From positions 2,852,001-2,916,000 of the forward strand of contig OY970206.1 of the NCBI GenBank assembly GCA_963708425.1: 64,000 nucleotides of DNA. Direction: 5' to 3'. Shown here in pieces: positions 35,926 through 44,757 of this stretch. This stretch comes from JACMNW01 sp963708425. Its GTDB lineage: Bacteria > Pseudomonadota > Alphaproteobacteria > Rhodobacterales > Rhodobacteraceae. Each line of letters opens with the position of its first letter. The first letter of the stretch is position 1. A program made the translations under genes and the position numbers. The notes beneath the pieces were generated by a model. That model saw only the letters and a program-made list of their open reading frames with translations. It searched no databases and had not been told where the DNA came from.

Positions 35926-36828
35926 TCAGGTCGCCAGATGGCGGATCGCGCCGTCGATCAAAAGTGTCGCGAAGATCGCGTAAAGGTAAATGATCGAGAA
36001 CGCAAACAGCGCCTTCGCCGGTGCTCTGGATGTTGCAACCGGCGTTCGTAGCACCCTCCACGCCCGGCGCACCAGTTCAGCCCCGAGGATTACGGCAAGA
36101 GCACCGTAGCCCGCCCCCGCCATACCCAAGGCCCAAGGCGCCACGCCAACCGGGGCCAGCAGCAAAGCATAGGCAAAGATATGCCGCCGGGTCACCACCT
36201 CGCCGGCTACGTTTGGCAGCATCGGGATCCGGGCCGCCGCGTAGTCGGCCGACTTGAGCAGTGCCAGCGCCCAGAAGTGCGGTGGTGTCCACAGAAACAC
36301 GATCAGGAACAGCAATCCCGCCTGCCAGTCGATGGACCCCGTGACTGCAGCCCAGCCGATCACTGGCGGAAGCGCACCCGCAGCGCCACCAATCACGATG
36401 TTCTGCGGCGTCGCATACTTCAGCCACATCGTGTAGGCGACGCTGTAGAACAGGATCGTCGCCGCGAGGATCGCCGCCGCAAGCACGTTCGCCGACAATG
36501 CCAACACCCCGACCGCCATCGTCGCAAGGGCCAGCCCGAATACCAGCGCCTCATGGGCTGTGACGTGCCCGGCTGGTATGGGCCGGATCGACGTCCGTGC
36601 CATCAACGCATCAATGGGCGCATCGTACCACATGTTGAGCGCACCGGCGGCTCCTGCACCCAGTGCAATTGCTGCAATCGAAACAACGGCCTGCCCCAGC
36701 GTGATGTCCCCAGGGGCAATCGCCATACCGACGACCGCCGTGAATACCGCAAGCGCCATGACGCGCGGCTTCGTCAGGTCGATGAAATGGCGCGTCCGGC
36801 TTGACCGAAACGCAAGCAGTGATCGCAT
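35926..36828 (-). CDS. ctaB: Protoheme IX farnesyltransferase (heme O synthase)
   Basis: About 300 residues, UbiA superfamily, with around eight to nine helices. The polyprenyl-diphosphate-binding motif NMWYDAPIDALMART is present, with a second loop WTPPHFWALALL. It farnesylates heme b to heme O, the precursor of heme A used by the adjacent oxidase. GGAAGG precedes the ATG at 36828. No ctaA (heme A synthase) is in the window, so the cell must supply it from elsewhere or use heme O. Confidence 0.94.
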   Translation of the reverse strand: MRSLLAFRSSRTRHFIDLTKPRVMALAVFTAVVGMAIAPGDITLGQAVVSIAAIALGAGAAGALNMWYDAPIDALMARTSIRPIPAGHVTAHEALVFGLALATMAVGVLALSANVLAAAILAATILFYSVAYTMWLKYATPQNIVIGGAAGALPPVIGWAAVTGSIDWQAGLLFLIVFLWTPPHFWALALLKSADYAAARIPMLPNVAGEVVTRRHIFAYALLLAPVGVAPWALGMAGAGYGALAVILGAELVRRAWRVLRTPVATSRAPAKALFAFSIIYLYAIFATLLIDGAIRHLAT

Positions 36829-38093
36829 GCACCGGCCTTCCATGAACGTCATTGCAGCACACCTGTACTGGGACGTTATGTCCCATCCAAGCCCACGTCA
36901 ACTTTCCTAGTTCGACGATCCTTTGGCATGAAATGGGCGGGGGGCGGTTCTCTTTACGACCTTCATCGCTGCCTCTGTGCCCCTGCGCCATGATCGTGCG
37001 GAAACAAGAAACCTACCGTGTCCCTCGTTCACCCGGTCGCGGTGCCAAGGCAGTCAATAAAGAAGCTCGTAGGGACGCCGCTATGTCCCGGCTGACGGGT
37101 TTGACATCGGCCCGATAATATCACTGATCGATCCATTCTGGTCGCGTGAGGATGTCGTCGAGATCGACGCCGACGTATCGGATCGTAATGCCCGGCCTGG
37201 TTGCTCTTGAATTGATCGTGTTCAAGACGCGGCTTCGGGGCTCCGCGCCGCCAAAGCCCCTCGGCCTTGACGTGCGGTTGAAGCACAGGCCTCTGACGGA
37301 AATAAGCGCTGATGCTGCCCGGCATAACGCTATGATCGCTGGTTCATGCACAGCGAGCTGGCGGCTGCCAAACCGCCGAATGCGCCGCGCCTCTGACACG
37401 GGTCGGCTTAGCCCATTCCATGCAGGCCGTGCAGACCGCAGTCAGGGCAGCCGGAACGACGGCCACGTCCACCGTCACAAGCACCAAAGTCAGCTTCTAA
37501 AACTGTTCCACGGCCGCTGATGGCGTACAGACTGTTCAAAACCCGTGTGGCACAAACTAGAAGTCTTTTTACGAGTTGCACGAACGGCCGGTTCGGTGAA
37601 CACACGCTCCCGCAAGCCAATGAGGCTGAACGACGGATATGGGCCGACTACGTCGAGGCGCTTCAAACCATACCTGCGGAAAGCAGTCAGCTTCAGTTTT
37701 AGCACGACCTCTGGCCTGAATCTCTGAAGCAGTGATTGAGCAGAGATCTGCCCTCTGATCGAATATCTTGATTGTGATGGGCAGAAAAGAGAACCAAGAA
37801 GTTATAACAACGCTGCCGCATAATCCTCCGGAAGCAGCTGTTCAGCATGGTTAACGGCACCTGAGATCTAACCCTATCACAGATGCGAAAGGTGGCCCGC
37901 TGTGCCGGAGATACTATAGACTTATTCAATATTTAGGGATGCATGCCCGAAAACAAAATCGGTCATAAGATCGTACGACAGCGCACTTTCCCGCATCAGA
38001 CCTGATAATGGTGGGGAAAGCGCGAGATGAAAGACAAGGCTACGCCACTCTTGTCGCGGCGGCACCACGCGGAACCACGCTTCCGCCGCACGA
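36829..38093. other. 1.26-kb gene-poor region with relic sequences
   Basis: No intact gene is convincing. It holds an integrase-like relic near 37121-37189. Near 37985-38025 is an imperfect inverted repeat (GCGC-CTTTCCC against GGGAAAG-GCG) around an ATCAG/CTGAT core. Just past the tyrosinase stop lies a G+C-rich hairpin (38053-38094). The stretch 37,700-37,990 is noticeably A+T-richer. It looks like decayed mobile DNA. Confidence 0.5.
37121..37189 (-). pseudogene. Integrase C-terminal remnant
   Basis: About 22 codons read ITIRYVGVDLDDILTRPEWIDQ-stop (shown here in two parts: ITIRYVGVDL and DDILTRPEWIDQ). This closely resembles the end of the intact integrase at 41190, which has TVRYLGVDLDAALTLS. 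The upstream codons do not preserve the GH and HxxR motifs, so only a fragment survives. It suggests an earlier integration event or recombination within the island. Confidence 0.45.
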
Positions 38094-40781
38094 CTATTCG
38101 GTCACCATGACCATGACAGAACCCGACAGACCAGTATTGCCCAAGTCATCGCGGGCACCGACCTGCACCATATAGTGGCCCGAGCGTTCCGGCTTAAAGG
38201 TCAGTTCGACGGTGCCACTGCCATCGGATTCGCGCACGTCCACCGGCTCCATCGGTGAGCCGAAGCGGTCGCCCTCCATCACCAGGAGCGCCACCTCATC
38301 GATCTTGCGCTGCCACGCCGGAGCGGTTTCAGCAACGACAGTGATTGTGTCACCAAGCCTGATATTCTGCATCGGTTCCGGCGACAGGATTGCGGCCAGC
38401 GGTGGGATGTTATCTGACACCAACACGCGCACGTGCCGACGCTCGACTGTTCCATCGGCGGCAAGCCCCGTCGTCGCAATTGTGTAGACGCCAGGTTTGT
38501 CGAAGGTAAGTGTCTCGGCCAGACGCCCGTCTTCGGTACTCGCGCGCTCCTCCCCATCGACCTCCAGCGACATGCGCCTCATCGCCCTATCACGTTCGGT
38601 CTGCTCGACCACGACCTGCAACGGTTCTCCGGGTGAGAGATGCGGCACCTCCTCTGCCAGCGCGTCAAGGCTCCTCATTTTGCTCCGTTGCTCCGCCTTA
38701 AGGTCCAATCGCAGGTCCACTGGTCGCAGTTGGCGCAATCGATCGATCCGGTCGAGGCCAAACTCGGCTATCCGCTCCGCCCGCTTTCCGTCATCCGCGC
38801 CGAGCAGGATGCGGGCGATGTCAAGTTCCCAGCGCACGCCGCCAATTTCAAACAGCCTTGCGTCGCGCTTGCCGAACATCTCGGGCGGCAGGTCAAGCAC
38901 TTGCTCGATATCAAAGAGAAACGGCTCTTCAAGCAATTCAGGCACGGGTTTTTCGTCCCGCAGCCGGACTACCAATTCCACAATGAACCGTTCGCCCGCC
39001 TTCATCGGAAGGCGGAAGCCTGGCTCTTTCCCGGTGATACGCAGAACCTTGCGGTCAAAGCCCGAAATTTCGCCAATTTCAAGGTCGTGCAGCATCTTTG
39101 GCTCGCGCTTGATGCGCTCAAAAATATCATCCGGCACCGCCAGCCCGAGCTCAGCAAACTCATGCAGCAAGAAGCGCCGCTTGGCCGTATTGTCAACCAA
39201 CCTCACGCCGAAAAATGCCTCCCGGTCAAAAATGTTGTGCACGGCGGTCCCAGCCAAGATCAGCCTAAGGGGCTCGACTACGCTGTCCACGATTTCCAGA
39301 TTTTTCCAGGCAATGTTGTTGTTGTTCGCGGTGTTGGCCGCAACACTCAGGACTTCGGGCACGGTCATGCCAAAGGGTGCGTTTACTTGCGTCTCGATTC
39401 GGGCCAGCAGGCAGAAATGTCCCGCTTGGCCTTGGCAGTTGAAGTTGTTCACGTCAGGCGGAAACCACGGAATCTCGATCACCACAGATTTACCCGGTTG
39501 CAGCACCGGAATGTTCAGCGGTGCAGTGTCGTAGACCGGCGGAAAGGTGACCGAGGGGTGCTTGGACGTCTTGACCGACACTGCGCTGCCTGTCCAGGGC
39601 GGGGTGGAAGTGCCGCCGTTCCACGGCGTCATCTGTGCGTTGATCCGGGTGTTGGACGAGACCGTGCCATAGGCCGAAACCGGGTCGACCCGAGACGGGT
39701 CCGCGCCGTTGCGCTGCCATGTGGCCCAGTGCCGGTCCACGTTGGCATGAAGCAGGAAGAACACCGGATCGCGCGCCGCACGACCCTGGAAACTCATGTC
39801 GCCGGAAGCACCGCCAAGAAAGCCATGGGCGCAGTCGTGGTTGCGCGGAAAAACCTCGATCCGCTGCCGCAGTGCTGCGTAGTCGCCGAATGCCGACCCA
39901 AGCAGCGTGGCATCATTGTCGAAGGTGCAGCCCCCAGGCCACGAAGCCACGCTGCGCGAAATCGCAACTGGGAGTGCATCGCCGAGTGTCCCGGTCACAG
40001 AGCCGGTTGACGGCCCCATAAAGTCGTTTGTGAACAGATTTACCCCAGTGAGCGGATTTTCGGTGAAATCCCAGTAAAGGAGTGTCAGCAGGGGGTTCGC
40101 CTCTCGCAGGAGGTTTTCGTACTGGTTCACCATCTCTCGGTGCCAGGGTGGGAATGCGGGATTGCCGTGCTCTGGACCGCTGGTATGGACGATGTTCTGT
40201 TTGGTGAAGTACTGAACACCGTCGCTGTACTGATGGGTCGGGTTGGTAGCGATGGCTACGACCGCATCGCGATATGCAATGCGCTCCGCGACACTTACCT
40301 CACTTGCGTTGCGACGCGGCTTGGTGATTTCAATTCCGTGCAAAAGGCTTGTGCCGCAAGAGGTGTCCATATTGTCCACCCAAGACGCCGGCCAACTTAG
40401 CCCGGTGGAAGCCTTGGCCTGATAGAGGCGCAGCCGCTCGGTGCCGCTGGACGCCACGCTGCCCCGGTTATTGACACGGACATAGACATAGTTTGGTTGA
40501 CCCGTTTTGGTGTTGCGATACTCCGGGTTCTCATGGGCCAAAGGCGTCCAAGTCGGAATGCCTGTGAAGGGGTACGGGTCATAGTTCGGGTCTGGCTGAC
40601 GGCGCACCCAGATATCCGGGCTGTCATAGAGCAGGCCGGGTCCAGCATAGGGCTCGATCCCGGTGTCAAAGGCCGTGTCGCGCATGAAGAGGTCGCTCTG
40701 CGCATGAGCGCCAGTTCCCAGCACGACAGCAAGAACGGTGATGGCTGGCAGACGCATGAAAAGGCGGGTGGAAAGTTGCAT
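38094..40781 (-). CDS. Secreted tyrosinase-domain copper protein
   Basis: 895 residues with a signal peptide (cleavage near residue 27, GAHA). Residues 30-125 are a beta-rich repeat-like domain (NYVYVRVNNRG). A type-3 copper domain follows. CuA histidines are likely 199, 205 and 214 (HTSGPEHG...FPPWHREM). CuB histidines are likely 315, 319 and 345 (NHDCAH, FFLLHANVD). The last 400 residues are beta-rich and carry no recognised enzyme motif. It may oxidise phenols outside the cytoplasm. GAGAGGAGA precedes the ATG at 40781. Secretion beyond the periplasm is unknown. Confidence 0.88.
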   Translation of the reverse strand: MQLSTRLFMRLPAITVLAVVLGTGAHAQSDLFMRDTAFDTGIEPYAGPGLLYDSPDIWVRRQPDPNYDPYPFTGIPTWTPLAHENPEYRNTKTGQPNYVYVRVNNRGSVASSGTERLRLYQAKASTGLSWPASWVDNMDTSCGTSLLHGIEITKPRRNASEVSVAERIAYRDAVVAIATNPTHQYSDGVQYFTKQNIVHTSGPEHGNPAFPPWHREMVNQYENLLREANPLLTLLYWDFTENPLTGVNLFTNDFMGPSTGSVTGTLGDALPVAISRSVASWPGGCTFDNDATLLGSAFGDYAALRQRIEVFPRNHDCAHGFLGGASGDMSFQGRAARDPVFFLLHANVDRHWATWQRNGADPSRVDPVSAYGTVSSNTRINAQMTPWNGGTSTPPWTGSAVSVKTSKHPSVTFPPVYDTAPLNIPVLQPGKSVVIEIPWFPPDVNNFNCQGQAGHFCLLARIETQVNAPFGMTVPEVLSVAANTANNNNIAWKNLEIVDSVVEPLRLILAGTAVHNIFDREAFFGVRLVDNTAKRRFLLHEFAELGLAVPDDIFERIKREPKMLHDLEIGEISGFDRKVLRITGKEPGFRLPMKAGERFIVELVVRLRDEKPVPELLEEPFLFDIEQVLDLPPEMFGKRDARLFEIGGVRWELDIARILLGADDGKRAERIAEFGLDRIDRLRQLRPVDLRLDLKAEQRSKMRSLDALAEEVPHLSPGEPLQVVVEQTERDRAMRRMSLEVDGEERASTEDGRLAETLTFDKPGVYTIATTGLAADGTVERRHVRVLVSDNIPPLAAILSPEPMQNIRLGDTITVVAETAPAWQRKIDEVALLVMEGDRFGSPMEPVDVRESDGSGTVELTFKPERSGHYMVQVGARDDLGNTGLSGSVMVMVTE

Positions 40782-41189
40782 TGCTCTCTCCTCTCGATAT
40801 GGATTTTTGTAAGCTGTAAAAATGCAAAACGAGCGCCAATTCTGGTACTGGTTGAGATTCGAGTCCAGCACTATACCAACGGCTTATTGGAAATAGATCG
40901 GATTCTGCCGCCCATACCCCGAACCAATTGATAGTAGTTCTGGCAAGCGCGCAGGCAGAGGAACAGGGTCGGGCATCGTCAGCCCATGTTCGGAGTTTGA
41001 ACCACGGCAGACAGTGCAATTTGAGCATTTTCATGGGTACTGACCCTGGAAGCCCGTGCCGCTCACGATGGATTTTGTCTGCCTGAGAAGGCCGCAGGAA
41101 GGATCGATGGCGGCTTCCTGGAAGTGACCAATGGCTAACGAACGGCAGCTTTGGGCCGCCCGATGCATTTCGCGTCGGGCGGGGATTCG
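40782..41189. other. Non-coding gap upstream of the tyrosinase gene
   Basis: About 400 bases with no supported gene. The stretch 40,790-40,930 is A+T-richer and probably holds the tyrosinase promoter, though no clear -35/-10 pair was picked. The part 41,040-41,190 adjoins the integrase stop. Confidence 0.5.
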
Positions 41190-41822
41190 TCAGAGATCAA
41201 CGCCTTTCGACAGTGTCAAAGCGGCGTCGAGGTCCACACCTAGGTATCTCACGGTGCTGACCATCTTCGTATGACCCAAGAGCAACAGAACTGCTCGGAG
41301 ATTTCCTGTTTTCTTGTAAATCTGCGCCACCCTGGTCCGCCGCATTGAATGCGTGCCATAGGCACTTGGCTCAAGGCCTATACAGGTGACCCATTCCCGC
41401 ATGATCCGATCATATTGCCTGGTTGAAAGGTGCGGGCTCGCATGCAACCGGCTCGGCCACAGAAATTCCGATCCAGTCATTTCAGGATCGGCGATCCATT
41501 TCTCCAATGAGTGATGGGTCGTCTCGGTGATCTCAAAGCGAACCGGTTTGCCGGTCTTGCTCTGTGTCACTGATGCGCGGTCCTTGACGTGACCCGCTGC
41601 GAAGACATCACGCACTTTCAGGCCGGCGAGATTACAACCCCGAAGCTTGCTGTCGATGGCCGTATTGAACAAGGCGAGATCGCGCTTGTTGTCCGCCATC
41701 ACAAGTCGGACTCTGATCGACCCGACATGCTTGGGTGCCAAGGGGCGCTTTTGTCCAACGATCCGCCCCTTGTTCCATGCAGGACGGCGCGGGACGACGA
41801 TTGGAAGGGTTTCGGAAGGCAT
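41190..41822 (-). CDS. Short tyrosine-type site-specific integrase
   Basis: 210 residues, essentially only the catalytic domain. The full catalytic set is visible: Arg61 (DSKLRGCNL), Lys89 (QSKTGK), His158-x-x-Arg161 (GTHSMRRT), His184 (LLGHTKM) and nucleophile Tyr193 (VRYLGVD). This compact family is common on plasmids and islands of alphaproteobacteria, as far as I recall. GGAGGAAAACCT directly precedes the ATG at 41822. It appears intact. It may have mobilised the region between tRNA-Ser and itself, but no attachment repeats were found. Confidence 0.9.
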   Translation of the reverse strand: MPSETLPIVVPRRPAWNKGRIVGQKRPLAPKHVGSIRVRLVMADNKRDLALFNTAIDSKLRGCNLAGLKVRDVFAAGHVKDRASVTQSKTGKPVRFEITETTHHSLEKWIADPEMTGSEFLWPSRLHASPHLSTRQYDRIMREWVTCIGLEPSAYGTHSMRRTRVAQIYKKTGNLRAVLLLLGHTKMVSTVRYLGVDLDAALTLSKGVDL

Positions 41823-42184
41823 AGGTTTTCCTCCTGACCCCCAGTCCCACCCAGTCTCCCGCCAGTCCGGCAATGAACGCATACCACATTCTTGCTCATC
41901 TCATGCGGGTCGGGCGGAAAGCGTTCGCTTTGCTAGCTTTGGTTCCATACATCGTCGTCTTCAAAACGGACATTTGGCGGAGGAGCAGGGGTTGGGGGCG
42001 GAGCCGTGCTGAACCATCTGGGACAGGCATCCGTTTGCGTCCTCCAGAAGAGCGAACATTCGGAATGAAGCTCCACTTCCCATGATACGATACCGGGCAG
42101 ACCCCATGGCGCAGCGTTAGGGAAGGGCAGAAATTTGGCCCCGCATGCGGCATGCTGGCCATCGGTCGGACAGCCTCAAACATC
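41823..42184. other. Gap at the right end of the putative island
   Basis: About 360 bases without a supported gene. Short frames exist on both strands but none shows a motif or ribosome site. The composition changes from island-like to that of the sugar operon at about 42.2 kb, so a junction may lie here. Confidence 0.45.
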
Positions 42185-42940
42185 TCAAAGGCCAAGCGAT
42201 CTAAGGTGGTAATAAGACCGCGCAGCGAACTGGCGCCAGTCAGCAGGGTTGTCATGCTCGGTGCACAGGTGATGCGCGGCGCTGGCCCGGAAAAGGGGCG
42301 CAAGGGCTGCCCAGTCGATGATGCCATCGCCAGTTGCGGTCCAGCCGTCTTCACTTTGTGTTCCGGCAGGAGCCATATCTTTGGTCTGGATCACAAGGAT
42401 TCGGTCAGCGTACCGGGCCAATTCCGCAGCCGGGTCGGCACCTCCACGAGTGATCCAGCCACAATCGATTTCGAAATAGACATCAGGGGCGGCGAGAATG
42501 TGGTCTATCGGGCGGCTGCCGTCGGGCAGGGCCACATATTCAAACGCATGATTGTGCCAGAGCACCTTCAGCCCGTGGCGTGCGGCCGCCTCGGCTCCTG
42601 TCGCGAGGATATCGCCAATTCCTTTCCAGTAGCCGGGCGTCGCGCGACGTTCCTCCTCGGGCACGAAGGGCGGGATCATGTAATGCGCGCCCAGGGTCAG
42701 CGCGATGTCGATATAGCGGTTCGGCTCTTGCGCCAGGCCCGAAAGCGGCATGTGAAACCCATGGCAGACAAGCCCTGCGTCATCCAAAGCCTGACGAAAC
42801 CCGCGTGGATCGGCCTCATAGGCGGGCAACCATGGCTCGATGGCGTCGTAACCGATGGTTTTGAGGATAGGCAACTGCGCCAGAAGCGGGGGAAAGCTGC
42901 GCGAGGAATAAAGCTGGTAGGCAATGGGATAGCGGGTCAT
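42185..42940 (-). CDS. Sugar phosphate isomerase/epimerase-like protein
   Basis: 251 residues, xylose isomerase-like TIM barrel. Likely metal or substrate residues are in LKVLWHNHAFEYV, VYFEIDCGWITRGG, LVIQTKDM and HLCTEHDN. It starts inside the stop of the VOC gene (ATGA) and is the last gene of the ABC operon. It probably acts on the imported sugar or its oxidised product. The reaction is not assignable. Confidence 0.85.
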   Translation of the reverse strand: MTRYPIAYQLYSSRSFPPLLAQLPILKTIGYDAIEPWLPAYEADPRGFRQALDDAGLVCHGFHMPLSGLAQEPNRYIDIALTLGAHYMIPPFVPEEERRATPGYWKGIGDILATGAEAAARHGLKVLWHNHAFEYVALPDGSRPIDHILAAPDVYFEIDCGWITRGGADPAAELARYADRILVIQTKDMAPAGTQSEDGWTATGDGIIDWAALAPLFRASAAHHLCTEHDNPADWRQFAARSYYHLRSLGL

Positions 42941-43422
42941 TTCGGGCCCTGATGTTCCATGTCCTTGTTGAATTCCAACAGTTCGACCATCACGCCCAGA
43001 TCCTTGACCGTATCGTAATAGGCATAACGACCGTGCCCGCCGTCAAATTCGCCACGCTGCAACAGGGCATGGCCCTTGCCCTCGAGATAGGCGTTGCGCT
43101 CGGTCAGGTTGCGGGTGCGAAAGGCGATGTGGTGGCAGCCCGGGCCCTTGGCCTCCAGCAGGTCGCGCCAAGCGCTTTTCTCGGGGCCGGGTTCCAGAAA
43201 TTCGACGTCGATATTGCCAAAGGCGAACATGCGGATCTTGCAGCCGACGGCGGCGGGTTTGCCGTGATAGATCGCTTGCGCCTGATCGGGGTCAGCGGCG
43301 CGGCCTTCGTTCGGCAAGGGTTTTCCGGTCAGGTCGGAAAACCACTGGGCGGATTTGAGGGCGTTGTCGGTGACAAAGCAGATCTGCATTACGGCGTCTT
43401 CGTCAAGAAGTCTGGTGTCCAT
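42937..43422 (-). CDS. VOC (glyoxalase-fold) family protein
   Basis: 161 residues with the paired beta-alpha-beta-beta-beta modules of vicinal oxygen chelate proteins. Candidate metal ligands are in GCHHIAFRTRNL and VMVELLEFN. The opening QICFVTDNALKSAQWFSDLTG is characteristic. GAGG precedes the ATG at 43422. It lies between the binding protein and isomerase genes, so a role in sugar-derived intermediate turnover is likely. Confidence 0.8.
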   Translation of the reverse strand: MDTRLLDEDAVMQICFVTDNALKSAQWFSDLTGKPLPNEGRAADPDQAQAIYHGKPAAVGCKIRMFAFGNIDVEFLEPGPEKSAWRDLLEAKGPGCHHIAFRTRNLTERNAYLEGKGHALLQRGEFDGGHGRYAYYDTVKDLGVMVELLEFNKDMEHQGPK

Positions 43423-43492
43423 GGCGACCTCATGTGTTGGAGGAATTTGGTGGCCCGGCATGAATGCCGGACCACCCACTCGGGAAGGGGCG

Positions 43493-44737
43493 TCAGTTCA
43501 GGATGGTGTCAAACTGGCCGTGCAGCGCCGCAATCGCGGCGTCTTCGGTCATGGTCGGGTCGGACCAGAAGTTGAACGCCACTTCCCAGATTGCGTTCGA
43601 CCAGTCGGCATCGACCGTGACCGAAGGATTGTTGACCTGGCGCGCCTCGTCTTTCAGCAGTTCGACCACGCGCTGGGCGCAGGCATCAAGACTGGCGGGG
43701 TCCACGTCGTCACGCACTGGGGTGGCACCCTTGACGCCGGCAAAGTCGGCGTTGACCTTGGCATCGACGACGATCTGCGCGAACAGCATTTCGGCGGCGT
43801 CCTTTTCCGGGGGTTGGCCACCCAGGGCCCCCCAGCCATCGACCGTGACCGGAACCGCCTTGTAGCCCGGAACCGGGATGCAGCCAAAGTCCTTGCCGGC
43901 CTCTTTGCCCGCGACGCGCCATTCGCCCTTCATCCAGTCGCCATGGATCTGCATCAGGGCCTTGCCCGCGATCACATCGTTGGTGGTCATGTTCCAGTCG
44001 CGGTTGACCGAGCCTTCATCAGCCTGCTGCTGGAATTTGCGCAACCAAGTAAAGACCGACCGCATCTCGGGGGTGTCAATCGCGGCGGCATCGGGGGTTT
44101 CGCCGTAGAGCTGATTGTAGATTTCGGGCCCGGCCACCGTCGCCATCATGGCATGGAACAGATAACCGATCTGCCATTGCTGCGCGCCCACGGCAAGCGG
44201 CTGGAATCCGGCGGCGCGGATCTTGTCAAAGTCGGCGTACATCGCGTCGAGCGAGGTCCAAGTGGTCGGATCAACCCCGGCCTTGGCGGCCACCTCCATG
44301 TTGTAATACAGCATCCCGTCGATGTGCACCCCGAGCGGAATCTTGCGGATTTCGCCGTCGATCGAGATGGCCTTTTTCACCGCCGACGAAAAGTGGTCGA
44401 TCGCGCCCGACTGGGTGAACGCCTCGGTCAGGTCGCGGCCAAGGTTCATGCCGGTCAGGTCGCGGTAAACGCCCGAGTTGTTTTCGACGAAGATGTTAGG
44501 GGCTTGCTCGCCCACGACAAGGTTCAAAAGGCTGACACTGGACCCGGTATCATGCGGAATGGTGATGTCGATCCAGTTGATGCCCTTCTCGGCAGCTGCC
44601 GTCTTCAGAACGTTCAGCGCCGCAACTTCCGCCGGCGAGGACCAGTTCTGAAAGATCACAAGGTCTTCGGCCTGAGCGGCTGCGGCGGACACACCCAGCA
44701 TCAGCATGGCCGTCAGGGTTTTGGTGTAAAAGGTCAT
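43493..44737 (-). CDS. Carbohydrate ABC transporter binding protein
   Basis: 414 residues with a signal peptide (cleavage near AAQA, residue 23). The mature protein has a family 1 solute-binding fold (LVIFQNWSSPAEVAALNVLKT, AGKALMQIHGDWMKGEW, VDGWGALGG). It captures a sugar or oligosaccharide in the periplasm for the permeases encoded upstream. It follows the ATPase gene by 20 bases. The sugar is unknown. Confidence 0.93.
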   Translation of the reverse strand: MTFYTKTLTAMLMLGVSAAAAQAEDLVIFQNWSSPAEVAALNVLKTAAAEKGINWIDITIPHDTGSSVSLLNLVVGEQAPNIFVENNSGVYRDLTGMNLGRDLTEAFTQSGAIDHFSSAVKKAISIDGEIRKIPLGVHIDGMLYYNMEVAAKAGVDPTTWTSLDAMYADFDKIRAAGFQPLAVGAQQWQIGYLFHAMMATVAGPEIYNQLYGETPDAAAIDTPEMRSVFTWLRKFQQQADEGSVNRDWNMTTNDVIAGKALMQIHGDWMKGEWRVAGKEAGKDFGCIPVPGYKAVPVTVDGWGALGGQPPEKDAAEMLFAQIVVDAKVNADFAGVKGATPVRDDVDPASLDACAQRVVELLKDEARQVNNPSVTVDADWSNAIWEVAFNFWSDPTMTEDAAIAALHGQFDTILN

Positions 44738-44757
44738 TTTCTTCCTCCCATGAAGAG

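Noticed and set aside
38640..40010. A 456-codon plus-strand frame opposite the tyrosinase gene
   Set aside because: Antisense shadow with no recognisable domain, while the minus strand carries copper-site motifs and a signal peptide.
27153..42184. Attachment-site duplication of the tRNA-Ser 3' end
   Set aside because: No second copy of TTCGAATCCCTATCGATCC was seen in the window, so island borders stay inferred.
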